Positions 20,953 through 32,836 of a DNA stretch of 64,000 nucleotides are shown piece by piece. A program made the translations under genes and the position numbers. The DNA lies in NCBI GenBank assembly GCA_021495925.1, contig JAKEKT010000040.1:240076-304075 (forward strand). Reading direction: 5' to 3'. The notes under the pieces are model-generated. The model did not search any database. It had not been told where the DNA came from and was given only the letters and a program-made list of their open reading frames with translations. Within the stretch, counting starts at the first letter, position 1. Each line of letters opens with the position of its first letter. The stretch comes from Diplodia intermedia. Taxonomy: Eukaryota > Ascomycota > Dothideomycetes > Botryosphaeriales > Botryosphaeriaceae.

Positions 20953-22409
20953 GAGAAGGAGGGATGGTTTGTTGTCCGGGGGGGGAAAGAAGATCAAACA
21001 TGGGATCTCGTTTCCTTCAGCTCTACCTTTGCCTTGCCTGTTACATCCGAATCCCCCGATCCGGAAAGAATTTCCGTGTGGGTAGCTGACAACCCGGAGG
21101 GATTGCTGCCACTTGCGGGATCAGCAGTCCGATGGACCCCAGGATCCACACATCCCCGCCTTTTTCCACTCGACTTCTCATTGGACGCACCTGGATCTTC
21201 CCGAAGCTCATCTCGACCAGGCATGATGCAACATTCATCGAGTGCGTTTGTGGTGTGGCGGGGCAGGTACAGAAATGCCTATCTACCTATCACCGCTTTC
21301 TCGATCGCCGGGCTGATCAGATACCCGCCGGAAAAGGTCACACCATCCCGGCGTTCGAAGGGAGCTCCCGCCGCAGTTGGGAGTCTGAGGGCAGATCTTG
21401 TTGTTGGGATATGGAATACCTTCTCGTTGGTTGGCAACGGTGTGGTGGCGTTGGGCCCTTGTCTCTCTCTGACGTTGCGTGTACGCGTTCAAGAATGATC
21501 TGAGACTGTGGAGCGAGGTGGCACATTGACAACAGCTGGACTGTTCGGCATCTGAATAAAGAGGGCTGTAGAAGAAAAGAAGCTACGTTCTTTTTTTTGT
21601 CGATGGCAAAGGCTTTCCGTGGTTGCTGTGTCTACTTGTGCTGTTGAGGTTTGGTGCGGCGATGGGCGGATCACTTCTTTAGCTGTCATTCTTTGGTAGT
21701 GCTTGGTCGTCTGCGGGGGTTTTGTTTGCTACGCCCATACTGCCGTGACCAGTTGCTTAAAACCAAAGATGCGTACGCCGATCTGCCAATTTTGGCGTTA
21801 ACGTAATTTTCCGAAGCAACGATTGATGGGGATACATTATCAGCGCAGCAGTCACACTACAGACCTCAACTGTATACATAAAACCCTCCTTTTCATTAAA
21901 CCTTAACTCACCCCTTGTAGAAAGACAACTTCCGAAAAACCCATTAGGAAGTAAATAAAACAAAAAAAATTCCTTCAGCATGCCTTCCGTAGCTAGTTCG
22001 AAGCGTTATCCGTGTCCATCAAACTAGTCCACAGTTGGAACCTAATGATAGCCCGCCTCAGACTGTTCATGTTCTGCAAGCTCTTATTCTGGTTTTTTCA
22101 TAAATGCCGCCTGTTACAAAGTGGTCTGGCTGTGCGCTCGCGTTAGTTGGAGAGTTGCCCTCCAATTGGCATCAGACGCGATGTCAGATGAGTCTCCCTC
22201 CCCCCAACGAGACCATGCCTGCCGCTCAAGGCATCCGCTTCCCTATCTGGACTTTCGGCTAGTCGGCAGCAAAGCCGCTGAACCGGGCGTCTCAAGCCAC
22301 CGGAACGTCCAAGTCTTCGGTAACCATCCACGAGATAGCCGCGTTCCCAGTCTACGACACGCCCATGCGAGTGACTCTGGATTTCCTCCCCCCCGCGAAC
22401 GTGTTGCTG
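20953..22409. other. Intergenic, no gene seen
   Basis: 3' flank of the regulator followed by AT-richer sequence (about 21700-22080). Only short frames without homology. Confidence 0.5.
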
Positions 22410-22690
22410 TCATCCAACATCACGTTCCAACTCCTTCAGCTGGTCCACGACACCAACGTGATCGGCAAGAGGAACCTTCACCGCTATTGGCCCGGCAACT
22501 ACAATTCCTCCGGCGAACCCACCCGCAATATCGAGCCTCAGGGCGTTCCCCCAGGACCATGGCAGCGGACAGGCCGACGAGTCCAGTACCAGAGCCCAGC
22601 TCAAGCACAGAGTGCGAACTACAGCCAGGGCAAGTCCAGTCTACGATGCGACGACAGATGGCAACGGCTACTCTGTGAATTGCAAACTAA
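22410..22690 (-). pseudogene. Relic of a SAM-dependent methyltransferase (Methyltransf_16-like)
   Basis: On the minus strand one frame reads AICRRIVDWT, then SVLELGSGTGLVGLSAAMVL, a near-perfect SAM-binding motif I of the nicotinamide/protein-lysine N-methyltransferase-like family. After MVLG the sense switches by one base into a second frame (NALRLDIAGG, ADHVGVVDQLKELE) that ends at a TGA. No start codon, no further motifs and no complete domain are present, so this is a truncated, frameshifted copy. The plus-strand frame over the same bases is a shadow. Confidence 0.5.
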
Positions 22691-23582
22691 CTTCACATTT
22701 CGTTGTCCGTTTACCGTGTGAGCATCATAACAGCAAGTATTTGACTGCTTTAGTATAAGCCTTGATAGTTTTGGCAGAAGGCTGGTTCTTACATGGCTTA
22801 TTCAGGACGTTAAAGTATTTCTACGGTCATAGCATAAGAATATTGATGGACGTGTATTTGATTTCCAAACCGGTACAAGTACATCCGGACTTCGCATCCC
22901 ACTTTCAGGTAAGTAGCGTACTATTCGTTTGAGACAAACTCTATATCTCTTTTTTAAAGTGCCGTAGTGTGCATGATTCAAGTCAATGTTACGATCAGAG
23001 AAAAGATCAGTAAGTGCGCGGTTGCCGGCTTTCAACTTGTAGCCCCCAACACCGTAGCATTTATAGAGTTATATACCGACATCATTTGACGTTCACCTAC
23101 AAGAAGAAGCGGTAAAAGAGCAACAGAGAGGGAAGTAAGATTGTGGTGAAATATTAACAGGCGATGATATGATCTTTCACGCATGAACTCCGCCCGTACA
23201 AATCCAAGACACCAACCCAAGATCCTCCCGTATCCACGGCACTATGCTCGCAACCTGGACGCTGTTCTGAGATACGATTTGTAGAATGTCGATGGTTAAT
23301 CTGCTTCACTCGATCATGAGTCATTGAGTAAAAGTGCACAATAGCATGGGAGTAAGAGCGAGAGCGATATCGAGCGTACACCTATCAGTGATGAAAAAGG
23401 CCCAAGCTTATTCACGTAAGCCTTTGCCCCCAGGTACTGGCGGCCCATTGCGTCATCGCCAGCAAGTCCAGGGCTTCATCCTCTTGCGTCTTCACCGCGA
23501 AATTCTTCACCTCCGCACCCCAGCTCTTTCTCGTCTTCCGCACCACACAACCGCGACCCCAACGCACCTGAACATCTTCGCA
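22691..23582. other. Intergenic, no gene seen
   Basis: AT-richer sequence up to about 23400, then the GC-rich leader of the next gene. No supported feature. Confidence 0.5.
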
Positions 23583-25424
23583 ATGTCGTTCGCACCCACT
23601 AACGAGGCCCCCGAATGCATCGACATGCAGGACCTAGAGTCATGCATGCACAGGCTGCCTTATACGGATAACGGCGCGTCGCTATCGAGCTCGCGAGAAG
23701 TATTGGATCTTCTACGCTCCGACCAACACATTCATGTGCATGGCGCACGCCTTTCCGCAGACGAGTACCTTCATCTAGGCACTCTAATCTACGCGAGCTA
23801 CGAGCGCGTCCGTAACCTCTCCCGCGGACCGGGTATCATCATCATCGTTGATGATATTGCCGATTCATTCGCCAGCGTGACGGCGTTGGCGTCTCACATC
23901 ACTCGTGAGCGCCCCACCGACAGCCGGTACAGCAATGCCAACGTCTCGGCATTCTCTCGTGTTGCCGTCGTTCGCGGTCCCAAGCCGGCTTACATCTGCC
24001 CCACCGCCGCCGAGTACCGTGCTTCACTGAAAGCGGCCGCGTCCGCCGCCAAGGCCACCTTCTTCATATTCACGCAGCTCTTCGCCGTGAACAGTGCCAT
24101 CTGGCACTCGCACAACGACCCCTCGTTGGTGCTCTACATCATCAACACTTTCCCTTGCGGCTCGCCGCCTATCGCCGCCATCTCGGTCTTCAACGCTCTG
24201 CTATTCACCAGCCCTTCGTCCACGACCAACAGCAACAACAACAGGGGTGCCATCACCCTGGCCGACCCCCGCGGCAACGACACCCTCCCCCCCATCTGGC
24301 CACCGCTGATCAACGCCACCGAGCGCGCGCACGGCGGGGCCGGCATCCCGCTAGCCTTCTTCAGCAGCTGCTCGCTGCGCGTGCCCCTGCACCGCCACGA
24401 CATCCGCAACCTCTCCAGCCTGCCCTCGCACCTCCCCGCCCTCCTCCCAGAATCCGCCTGGAAGCCCCCCCTCGGCGCCATGCTCGACGACCTCGTCATC
24501 GCCGCCTTCCGCCTGCTCGCGGGGGGCGGCGGCGGCGACAGTACGCCCGTCGGCGCCGCCATCGCGGAGCACGTCCAGCGCCGCCTCCACGCCGCCGCAG
24601 GCCTGATCGCGGGCCGCCCCCAGTGGTGGTGGGCCCGCCGCTGCCTCGACCCCCGCTCGTACGGCGACGCCGACGTCCTGGCCGCCCTGCACGGCGCGCT
24701 GGTGCTGGCGCCCGACGACGACGAGAGCAACCTCCCCCCCACCCTCGCCGCCCTGCACGCTGCCGTGACCAACCCCTCCCCCAGCGCGCCCGCGACCGCG
24801 CTCGCCCGGCTGGCCGTGGGGCGCTACGCCGACGCCGACAACGTCGTCGACGACGAGGACGAGTCGCTCTGGGCGATCCGCGCGACGCTCGTTCCGAGAA
24901 GCAGCGGCGATGTTGATGCTGCTCCGGCGGACAGCGTCACGCTGCGCGCCACGGCGGCGGGATCACGGTCGACGGTGCATGTCATTACGACGCCGCCGAC
25001 GATGACGTTTGACGACGGCGAGCTGGCGGATGCGTACCGGCACCCGCGCGCCGTGCTGGATGCCGTCTGCGAGCGTTGGGAGCGGTATGTTGGTGGGCTC
25101 GAGCTCGAGCGCGGGCGCCGGGCCCTTGTCCGCTTTGAGGGGGGTGGTGGGAGCGGTGGCGGTGGTACTAGCAATGGCACGGTTACGAGGGATGGGTTCG
25201 GGGTGGGCCGTGAGACGGCGGAGGCGTGGATGGCGGTGGTGGTGCGCGGGGTGGTTGCCGGGGCGGTGGAGGAGTGGGGAGGGGTGGTGGCGGGGAGGAT
25301 GGGTGCGGCTGGGGAGGAGGGGAGGAGGGTGGAGGTGGAGGGGTGGGTGAGGGCCGTGGTGGAGGCGGCCAGGGGTGCCAGGTTTGCTCAGGATTGTGGT
25401 GAGGCGCTTGGCGAGCTGTGGTGA
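23583..25424 (+). CDS. Large hypothetical protein, single exon
   Basis: ATG at 23583 in good context (TTCGCAATGTCG) opens 613 residues without introns; an in-frame upstream extension to 23334 is unlikely to be coding. Soluble: no signal peptide or helix long enough to span a membrane is convincing, although GIIIIVDDIADSF is a strongly hydrophobic strand ending in acidic residues. The middle is Pro/Ala-rich; the C-terminal third has very GC-rich codons and Gly runs (GGGGSGGGG). No family recognised. The 3' end abuts a tandem repeat. Confidence 0.75.
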   Translation: MSFAPTNEAPECIDMQDLESCMHRLPYTDNGASLSSSREVLDLLRSDQHIHVHGARLSADEYLHLGTLIYASYERVRNLSRGPGIIIIVDDIADSFASVTALASHITRERPTDSRYSNANVSAFSRVAVVRGPKPAYICPTAAEYRASLKAAASAAKATFFIFTQLFAVNSAIWHSHNDPSLVLYIINTFPCGSPPIAAISVFNALLFTSPSSTTNSNNNRGAITLADPRGNDTLPPIWPPLINATERAHGGAGIPLAFFSSCSLRVPLHRHDIRNLSSLPSHLPALLPESAWKPPLGAMLDDLVIAAFRLLAGGGGGDSTPVGAAIAEHVQRRLHAAAGLIAGRPQWWWARRCLDPRSYGDADVLAALHGALVLAPDDDESNLPPTLAALHAAVTNPSPSAPATALARLAVGRYADADNVVDDEDESLWAIRATLVPRSSGDVDAAPADSVTLRATAAGSRSTVHVITTPPTMTFDDGELADAYRHPRAVLDAVCERWERYVGGLELERGRRALVRFEGGGGSGGGGTSNGTVTRDGFGVGRETAEAWMAVVVRGVVAGAVEEWGGVVAGRMGAAGEEGRRVEVEGWVRAVVEAARGARFAQDCGEALGELW

Positions 25425-25432
25425 GGTTCTGG

Positions 25433-25866
25433 GCCTCTGATGCGTTCGCTATCCTCGGCACTTTTCTCTTTGACTGGGCTTCAGCACTCACTACCTTCAA
25501 CACACACGGCTTTTTCTTGCTCTTTTTCGCTACTATGGCGCCGACAAACGGACTTTTCGACGATCTTCTAATGGCTGGACGGACGGATGGATGGATTGCT
25601 TTCTTTCTGGCCTGCTGGCGATTTAGCTGGGGCCTCTGATGCACTATCCTCGGCACTTTCTCTTCGACTGAGCTTCAGCATCACCTTTAACACACGACTT
25701 CTTTGCTCTTCTTTGCAACTATTTCGCCAAGAAACGGCCCTTTCAACGATCTTTAATGGCTGGATAGCCGGATGGATGGACGGACGGACGGATGGATGGA
25801 CGGACGGACGGATGGATGGATGGATAGCTTTCTTTTCTTTCTGGCCTGCTGGCAATTGAGCTGGGG
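25433..25866 (+). repeat. Tandem duplication with GGAC/GGAT microsatellites
   Basis: Two diverged copies, about 25433-25634 and 25635-25866, each starting CCTCTGATG and reading CTATCCTCGGCACTTT, then GGCTGGA, then a GGAC/GGAT tetranucleotide run, then CTGGCCTGCTGGC and GAGCTGGGG or TAGCTGGGG. The second copy's microsatellite is longer. The start of a third copy follows at 25866. Confidence 0.82.
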
Positions 25867-25912
25867 CCTCTGATGAGCGGTTGAACAAATGGGCTTCACG
25901 CGAAGCTTTACC

Positions 25913-25952
<40 letters not shown>
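25913..25952 (+). repeat. (ATG)n microsatellite
   Basis: Thirteen uninterrupted ATG/GAT triplets, not inside a supported coding region. Confidence 0.95.
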
Positions 25953-25955
<3 letters not shown>

Positions 25956-26150
25956 CGACGGGTTCATCCATACAGTACAGAATAGCACACACAAATGCGA
26001 GATTTCATTCCAAAACACAGCAGAGGTGACTCCTCCTCCACCGCACCATCACCAGCCTTCCCCTTCTCTTCTCGCACAACCAAACACTCCTCTCTCTCCC
26101 CCTTAGCCCATTACAACAACCAGCCAGCCAGCCAAACGCGAAGAAGAAGC

Positions 26151-27238
26151 TCAATCCTCCCCCTCCCCCATTACCACATCTCCATCCCCACCACCACCAC
26201 CACAACCAGCACCAGTACCCTCCCCCCTCTCCCCCGCCTTCCTCGCCCTCTCCTTCTCCCTCCTTTTCAACTTCTGCTTCCGATTCTTCCCCTGCCTCTT
26301 CGCCCGCTCCGCCTCCTCCTTCTCCCTCGCCGCGCGCGCCGCCGCCTCCTTCCTCTCCAGCCCCTTGGCATGCTTCTTCCGCAGCGCCACCCGGGCCTTC
26401 TTGCTCTTCCGCCTCCGCCGCCTCGTCCCCTCATCATCATCGCTGCCACCAACAACGCCAACACCATCAGCAGCAGCACCAGCCGTAAAAACAGCAACAG
26501 GCTCCCCACGCCCCGCACACCCCCTTGCCAACTTCCTCCCCGACGGGTCCAGCACCGTCAGCTTCCACGGCATCGCGCAGCCGCGCCGGATCCGCCGCGC
26601 GGCTGCGGCGGCGGCGCGCGCGAGGACGTCGGCGCCGCTGACGGCCGAGACGCGTTTCTGCACCGCTGCAGATGATGACGAGTCGTCGTCGTCGAGTGCC
26701 GCCGCGAAGTAGTACGAGTCTGGGCGAGAGGGGTTGACGAAGCCGGCCGGGCGGTCGGGGTCGAGGGAGGGGGAGCGGAGGCGGATTTTTTGGACGGATG
26801 CGGTGGTGGTGGCGGTGGATTTTTGTTGGGGTGTTGGGGTGGTCGCTGTTGTTGGTTTTGTGGTAGGGGCTGCTGTTGTGGCGAAGAGGCGGAATTCGAG
26901 CTCGTCGGCCTCGGAGTTGTCGTCGTCGTTGGCGTTCGTGTTGGGAGCGGTAGCGGTAGCGGCATCGGCGTCGTCGTTGACGGGTGCGGCGCCGAGTTGG
27001 GCGTCGAGCCGGGCGCGTAGGATGGCGGCTGCGGCTTCGGGGTCTGGGGAGGGCGAGGCGGAGCGGGAGCGGGAGCGGGAGCGGGTGGAGAAGAGGTCGG
27101 AGCGCCGGACGCTGATGGGAGGATGGATGGGTTAGCTGGGTTGGCGGGGTTGGCGGGGTGGGCGCGTTGCGGTGGGCGGTGGGCGGTGCTGCGGGAGCGA
27201 TGGGGAGCTTACCGCTTTGCGTCTGGTAGAGCAAACAT
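26151..27238 (-). CDS. DUF2011-type nuclear/nucleolar-looking protein, two exons
   Basis: Exon 1 27213-27238 encodes MFALPDAKR; intron 27112-27212 has GTAAGC, an AGCTAACC branch and ATCAG; exon 2 26151-27111; 328 residues. The start MFALPDAKRVRRSDL, an Arg/Ser repeat, EFRLFA and KIRLRSPS are the hallmarks I associate with the fungal DUF2011 family. The C-terminal third is a long basic stretch (RRRRRKSKKARVALRKK, then KNRKQKLKRREKERARK) likely to bind RNA or drive nuclear import, ending in a Gly-rich acidic tail. Function unknown. Low-complexity Thr and Asp runs lie between the conserved blocks. Confidence 0.83.
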
Positions 27239-29911
27239 GGTGGTGTCGCGGCCGATGCACGCGAGGTGTGTGATGGCGCGTTGCGGGCAGAAGGCGGTGT
27301 GGGCGGGTCGTGGTGGTGAGGTCGAGACTTTTTTTCTTGAGGTGTGCGGTGCGATTAAGGTTTGACGCAGCGCAACGGGAGTGGAGCGATCGTCGGGCGC
27401 AGGGATGACCCCTGCGCTCCCAAGACGCAACCACACCACAACCCGACAACAGAACTTGGTCTACATTAGCTTTCGGTGCCACATCTTTTTCGCAGAAGAA
27501 CTCTGTGGTGCCGCTTGACAGCGAAGGAGAACCACCAGGTTGGCCAAATGTTCCCCCACCAGTTGCAGCGAGGAACAGAAGATAACCTCATGGTCTCACG
27601 TTGCTTCGGTGTCAGGTACTTAGTCCATAGCGTTTCGACGGTGCGTGATTCGTATTTTCCTTATTCCGCGAGCCGTGAGTTGGAGCGCTTCCGTTGCGGG
27701 CCTGGTGCATCTGTGCATGCTAGCTTCGCCCGCCTCGCTTCCGGCCAAGCGCTGGACGCTGCATGCGGGTGGTCCGAGCTGCGGCCCATGGAAACGCCCT
27801 CCCGCCGGCTCTCTCCGCTGAGCATTGGCGTGGCTTGCTTTGGGTGGCCCGTCAGTGTGTTGTTCGATGCAGATGAAACTGATGTGCAGTGATAATCTCT
27901 CCGTCCAGTTCCAATCTGACAGAGTTCGGCCTCGAAACGTGTTGAAGAGTCGGTTCATTTTCTTGGTTCTCTTGATTTATGGGCTCCATTCACAAGGTCG
28001 CCAAGTGTTATGGATAATGGACTCAAGTCTGTAGCTTTTGCGGTGCAGAATGTAATGGCCTCCCATCGCCATGCCTTGTGATGCAGACGCTCTCCAAGGC
28101 TTTCGGTCTGGCAGGCATTCGCCTTAGCACTGCCTTTACGTCGCCCCCAATTGCTCGCATACAACGCAACCCCGCTATCATTGAGGGCGCAACCTGGGGA
28201 TTGGTGAAGGACGTACGGACGTACATTGGCCAATTGCTTTACGAAGTGCGGACGCCACCAACGTTTGGTATGCTAACCGCTCTGTCGCAGTCCGCGCTGG
28301 CTGCAGCTCTTCAAGTACTACACGCTCAAGGCATTCCAGGCTTCCCGCGCCATCAGGCAACAGAAGCCGTGGAATACACAACCTCGGCCGGGTTGGTGGC
28401 TTGCGAACAGGTCCAGGGACTCTGGCATGGAGCATGACTTTGCGGGTATGGAAGCCTGCGCGACAAAGCTGTCAGTCTATGGGCACTTAGAAAGAGCGCA
28501 GCGGGTTCCTACTGCGGCGGGCTACTTCGTACGATCAACACTGTTGGCTCACAGCAGAAACAGAAGCGAAGCGAGCAAACAAAAATTGTGAAATCCGACA
28601 TGTAGATCTTCGTACGAAAAAGTATTTCAATCATCTAGCCACCCGTGGCCGAGGAGGCTGTTCTCGCTCCCTGCAACTGTCGCTTGTACACGCCGAATCC
28701 CGGTCGTGGAGGAAAAGGCAGGCTTCCGGAAGTCGAGCATTAACAACTCAGGCCTTCACGCCGTTCCATGAGAGCTTTCTTGAGTGTCATAGCCTTAAAG
28801 TTCCTATATCTTTTTTTGAGGCTAATGTTACTTTACTTCATCGTATTCTGCATCGCATTTGTAACACCGCAATCGTTCATGCATGATGTCAGGTGCCTCC
28901 GCTGTTCAGCCGTGACATGAATATGTTCCAATTTGCGACAGATGGTCAAGTATTTCAAAAACTCTGTTAGTCAAGAGTTATCAATCCACAAAGACGCGTC
29001 ATTTCACGCCTCTTTCGCTGTTTTATTAAAGTATGCAACCTAAAGCAGGTGAGAGGCCATTCATTGTATCTGGCTCTTGTCGATTTGTCAAATCTGACTG
29101 GTTTGGGGGGCTTGGAAGGCCCAGGTAGAGCTAATTTACCGGATGAGGTTCAGTGGGTCTCACTGGGTCCCGATATCTACCATCTTCGCCAATTCCCCGA
29201 GCCCGGGCCTTAAGTTCGTGAAGTCTTTTGAGCCTGTCCGCGTAGGCGATCCTTCCCTCCAACTGCGCAATTTGTTGTTCAATTTGCTGCATTGGGATGT
29301 CACACTATTTAGGGCGAGGCGTTTTACTTCCTAAGGCTCCAGGGCTCGGTGCTGGCCGTAATGGAGTTTCAGGTTGTCATTCTCCCGATTCTTCCTTACT
29401 GTTAGGTATAGCGGTCTAACTCTGCGTGCCTTGCGGCGGAGTCTGGCTACCCTTATTGTCAGAAGACGAGGTGGCCTGACGTTCGGTCGCACTGCGTGTC
29501 ATCGTATTGAATATCCTGAGGGGAACGATTCGTCTCTGAATTGACTTTCACCTGCTTCATATTGCATGCCTTGATCAAAAACCTTTACATTCGCGGCATT
29601 GGCTGGGTCCCCGCTTGCGGATAGATGCTTCTCATGACCTGAGCTCCGGTGCGCACTGCGACGCCTGTATCCCTGCGAAATGCTCTGCTCACGATTAAAA
29701 GTTGCAGGTCTACCTGATTGTAACAACTCCATACGCGCTACTTTATACACAGATATTCCCGATATCAGCCATCCCATCGGTGTACGCGGCCGTGCTGGCG
29801 CTGGCGATTGTATGTACAATGGAACACGCGATTTGTAATATGTGGGACGAACATGCGAACAGAAAAGGTTTCTTTGAATGGTTGCGACCGTAAAGCACCC
29901 AAGTTAACCTG
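27239..29911. other. Gene-poor stretch
   Basis: Frames at 27476-27892 and 28078-28437 lack homology and splice structure. From about 28440 to 29140 no frame of 60 codons exists and the sequence is AT-richer. A frame at 29702-29893 plus has a hydrophobic stretch (IPSVYAAVLALAIVCT) but no context. Nothing is called. Confidence 0.45.
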
Positions 29912-30289
29912 TCATTGCCGAGCCGAGCGCCATCTCGCTGACCGACTATGCACCATTTCCTCCAGCTCCTGCAACAAGCTTTTGAACGCCTCTATCCTAT
30001 CGTAGCATGCTGCACCGGAAATATACTTGTGAACGACTGCAACATGTGCCGTGCAGATGTGCGCAGTCCATTGTGGCTCGTTGCGTGCATCGTGCTCTAG
30101 CCCGCATACGAGGATGAATTTGTCGGGCTTTCCATCGTTGGCGAAGAGCAGGCCGGCGCAACCTGTATCCGCTGTGGTTAGCTGATGAACACGGCGGGTC
30201 TAGTAAATGCGAATGGATGAGGAGGCTTTACTCAGGATTTGGGTCCGGATGTCGAAGTAGTAGTCGCTGTGAACGGGATGAGATTCCAT
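29912..30289 (-). CDS. Small hypothetical protein, two exons
   Basis: Exon 30232-30289 from an ATG in good context (GCCATGGA) reads MESHPVHSDYYFDIRTQIL; the intron 30163-30231 has GTAAAG and GATACAG; exon 29912-30162 continues in phase (CAGLLFANDGKPDKFILVCG, then a helical EAFKSLLQELEEMVHS). 102 residues. The frame is open upstream to 30490 without an ATG and with a TTTTCAG acceptor near 30430, so an additional 5' exon is possible. Soluble, with a mixed beta/helical look. Family not recognised. Confidence 0.55.
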
Positions 30290-30490
30290 GGCTGACGTCG
30301 TCGCGTCTGGAAGCTGAGTCAAGGGCTCGGAACTGCGTGCTGTCTGTGGCTTGAGGCGCACAATCTTTTTATGGAAAATCGATCTCGGGTATCTTTGTTT
30401 GTCGTCTTCGTTTATTAAAGCCGAGGCATGCTGAAAATTGTAGGTGGTAACGGAAAGCGACCACGGAGGACGCAGTTTGTGGAAGCGCAA

Positions 30491-31549
30491 GCAGCCACAG
30501 TTCAGAGGTTAGGGCAATCGTACAAGCAAGAATGAGTGGACAAACAGTAGTTGCTGCGAATCTGGGATTGTCACCGGGTTATTTGGATAGAATTATTTGG
30601 AGTGACATGCAGCAGATGGTGCTGCGAAGAGAGGTCACCCAAGGGCACAAGGCATGCTGTCTGGCTTCTGATCGCATGTGGGTCGCGATTCCTTTCTCAC
30701 CGGAAGGCCATAACAGCGGAAAGCTGGCAGCATGCACATAGGTCGAAAAAGTCACAGATTCATGATTTGATGTTTGTTGCTGCCGGCTTGGGGCACCGGT
30801 GCTGACGGCCGCCCGGGGCCGGGCGGGGAAGCAGATGTCGTTCGTCGCGAGGCTGTTGGACGAGTGCATAAGGGAATGTCTGGAGTCATCAGTGATGGTG
30901 TCGCGCTCTCTGGTATCCTGTGTTTCGAGTGAGGCTTCACCAAAGCCACAGGCATCGCTCGGGCACGTCATGCATCGCCAATTGCTCCTTCTCTCATGGA
31001 TCACGCGGGGCACGAGAGCCCACTCTGAGCCGTGGCCAGCGACGTTGCTCACCGGAAGGCCAAACCCAGAGAGATCAGTACACAGATGGCGGGGAATTGG
31101 TGCCCCAGTATGGGCCGGGCGGAGGGTGCTCTTGCCGTTCATGGCAATGGCCATTCCTGCCCGAATCGCGACCTGTGAATGGATCACACGACACAATTCA
31201 CCCTCGTGTGACAGAAATGGAGCTCGTGCACGTGAAGATACGATCTACGCGACTCTTTACCCGGATTTAGCAGTGGCTCCGCTGCAACTGAGGCCCGCGG
31301 TGGGTGGTGAATCACCCAACGCGCCTTCCGAACACCACCAATACGAAGTCAGCAGGGCTCCATCGCGAGGCGGGGCCCCGGGTGATCAGCCACCCATACA
31401 CCCTGATGACGTTTGAACCCGATTCTGGCAGGCACGACGGTGTGGTTGCCCCGTTCTGGAGCCTTTGTGGGTCCGTTGCCGGGGCAGACGATCAGGTGCT
31501 CGCTTAGCCAGGTGCAGGTGCTCCATTTCCGTTGCTCCCTCGGCTACCC
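30491..31549. other. Intergenic, no gene seen
   Basis: Long frames exist on both strands (30579-31196 minus, 30799-31416 plus) but both have unstructured composition; neither is supported. Confidence 0.4.
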
Positions 31550-31557
31550 TATATAAA
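31550..31557 (+). promoter_or_regulatory. TATA box (TATATAAA) before a pyrimidine-rich leader
   Basis: TATATAAA is followed by about 55 bases of CT-rich sequence (31560-31612), the usual look of a strong fungal pol II core promoter. It points at the segment 31600-32104. Confidence 0.55.
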
Positions 31558-31669
31558 CCCAGCTCTTCCTCGACCCTCGACTCCTTCTTTTCTCTTTAGC
31601 TCTCTTAGCCTTTGGCTTCGATCTGAGGTATCTCAGTTTTTGTTGAGGTTGATCCCTCAGCAGGTGGCT

Positions 31670-32104
31670 ATGGGCCACCGGACTTTCGTCCCGTCTTCTT
31701 TTTTGAACCCGCCTCTGGGGCGCTGGGCTCCGCTCATCTTCAGAGGCACGGTGTCGCTCGTATTGCACTATCTCGGGCTGACGCGACCTCTCTTTTTCGT
31801 TGAGCGATCTGTCTTGAACAGGTCCTTGAGGAAGAAGATTTTTGTGCCTTGGATGTTTTCGCGTGAGCCTCTGCTACGCTTTCCTTGCGATTGGTTCCGT
31901 CTCCAGCTGCACCGTCTTGTCGGCACGATCGTGAGTCCTGTTGTTGGTGTTTTGCTGTCGCACTGCAGCTCTGCATCACGAACCCGCGCTTCCTGTCTCA
32001 ACGCCGTGACTCTACTTCTGTATGATGATGAGGTGAATCGCATGCATCATTCGCTACACAGGACGGTTTTGCCGCCTAGGAGACTTCATTGGGCTCCTCT
32101 GTAG
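31670..32104 (+). other. Transcribed-looking segment: either a 144-codon frame or a structured RNA
   Basis: A frame from ATG 31670 encodes 144 residues of odd composition (rich in Leu, Arg, Phe, Pro, His). The same region holds back-to-back hairpins: CTGAG/CTCAG (31623-31636), TGAGG/CCTCA (31644-31659), GGTGGC/GCCACC (31663-31678) and GCCTCTG/CAGAGGC (31711-31746). With the TATA box upstream, a noncoding RNA is as likely as a protein. Confidence 0.3.
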
Positions 32105-32836
32105 CTCGCGCGACGCGAAAGTCATCGATCGCTGCTGTCGACGCATCAAGAAAGCCTTCGAGACTCGAGACGCCGCTTCGTCCTTTATCCCACAGAGCCT
32201 CGCGCTCGGATGCTCATAGTTGCGCCTATTAAGCCGGAATGCGCAGGATCACAGCAATCGCCAGTACGACGGGTGTTGCGTACTACTACGCGCGATTCAG
32301 CGGCGTGTTCGCTCCACCAAGCCACCCGTCGCAACCACCGCGCGACAGGGTGTCCCATCGCCCGTCTCTCTGGCGCGCTTGTTTGGCTTAGGACGGCCGA
32401 TGAAATCCCCTGCAGTGCCATGGAGCCGACAGTGCTTCATCTACGACATCCTTGTCCGGTAAGCCATAGTAATTCCTGGTCGCCTGCTCAACAGCTACGG
32501 TCGCGTAGCCTCCCACCTCCAGGGTACCGCTTCTCACGCCGCGGCCACCATGATGAGCGCTCTAGCCGTCGAAGTTGCTTCACCCCATCGCGCCCACGCT
32601 TGTCGCCTGTACCTCTTCCGACCTCGAAAGCTTCTACGACAGCTCCTCTTCCAAAAATAGACCCCATCAGCCTCGCGGTACAGCCTCTATCCCCCCGGGC
32701 GTTCCATCGATGATCATAGCCACTGCTAAATGTCCCCACAGTCTCGCGCTTGCCGTGCAACATCATGACCTTCTACGCCAGCGCTGGTGTGCGCGAAATC
32801 CCCGGTATGGCCCAGATTGCCGCTACAACGATGATG

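Noticed and set aside
20176..20997. 273-codon minus-strand frame
   Set aside because: Pro/His/Gly-rich shadow of the Zn2Cys6 regulator.
22121..22721. Plus-strand frames reading smoothly over the methyltransferase relic
   Set aside because: The minus strand carries a near-exact SAM motif I, unlikely by chance; the plus-strand reading is antisense.
25760..25825. Regular short repeats as a possible CRISPR array
   Set aside because: They are four-base microsatellites without spacers, and this is a eukaryotic genome.
30579..31416. Long overlapping frames on both strands (about 205 codons each)
   Set aside because: Neither has homology, good start context or splice signals; composition is typical of chance frames in GC-rich DNA.
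31985..32050. TGATGATGA near 32021 as a box C
   Set aside because: No box D with a closing stem downstream.
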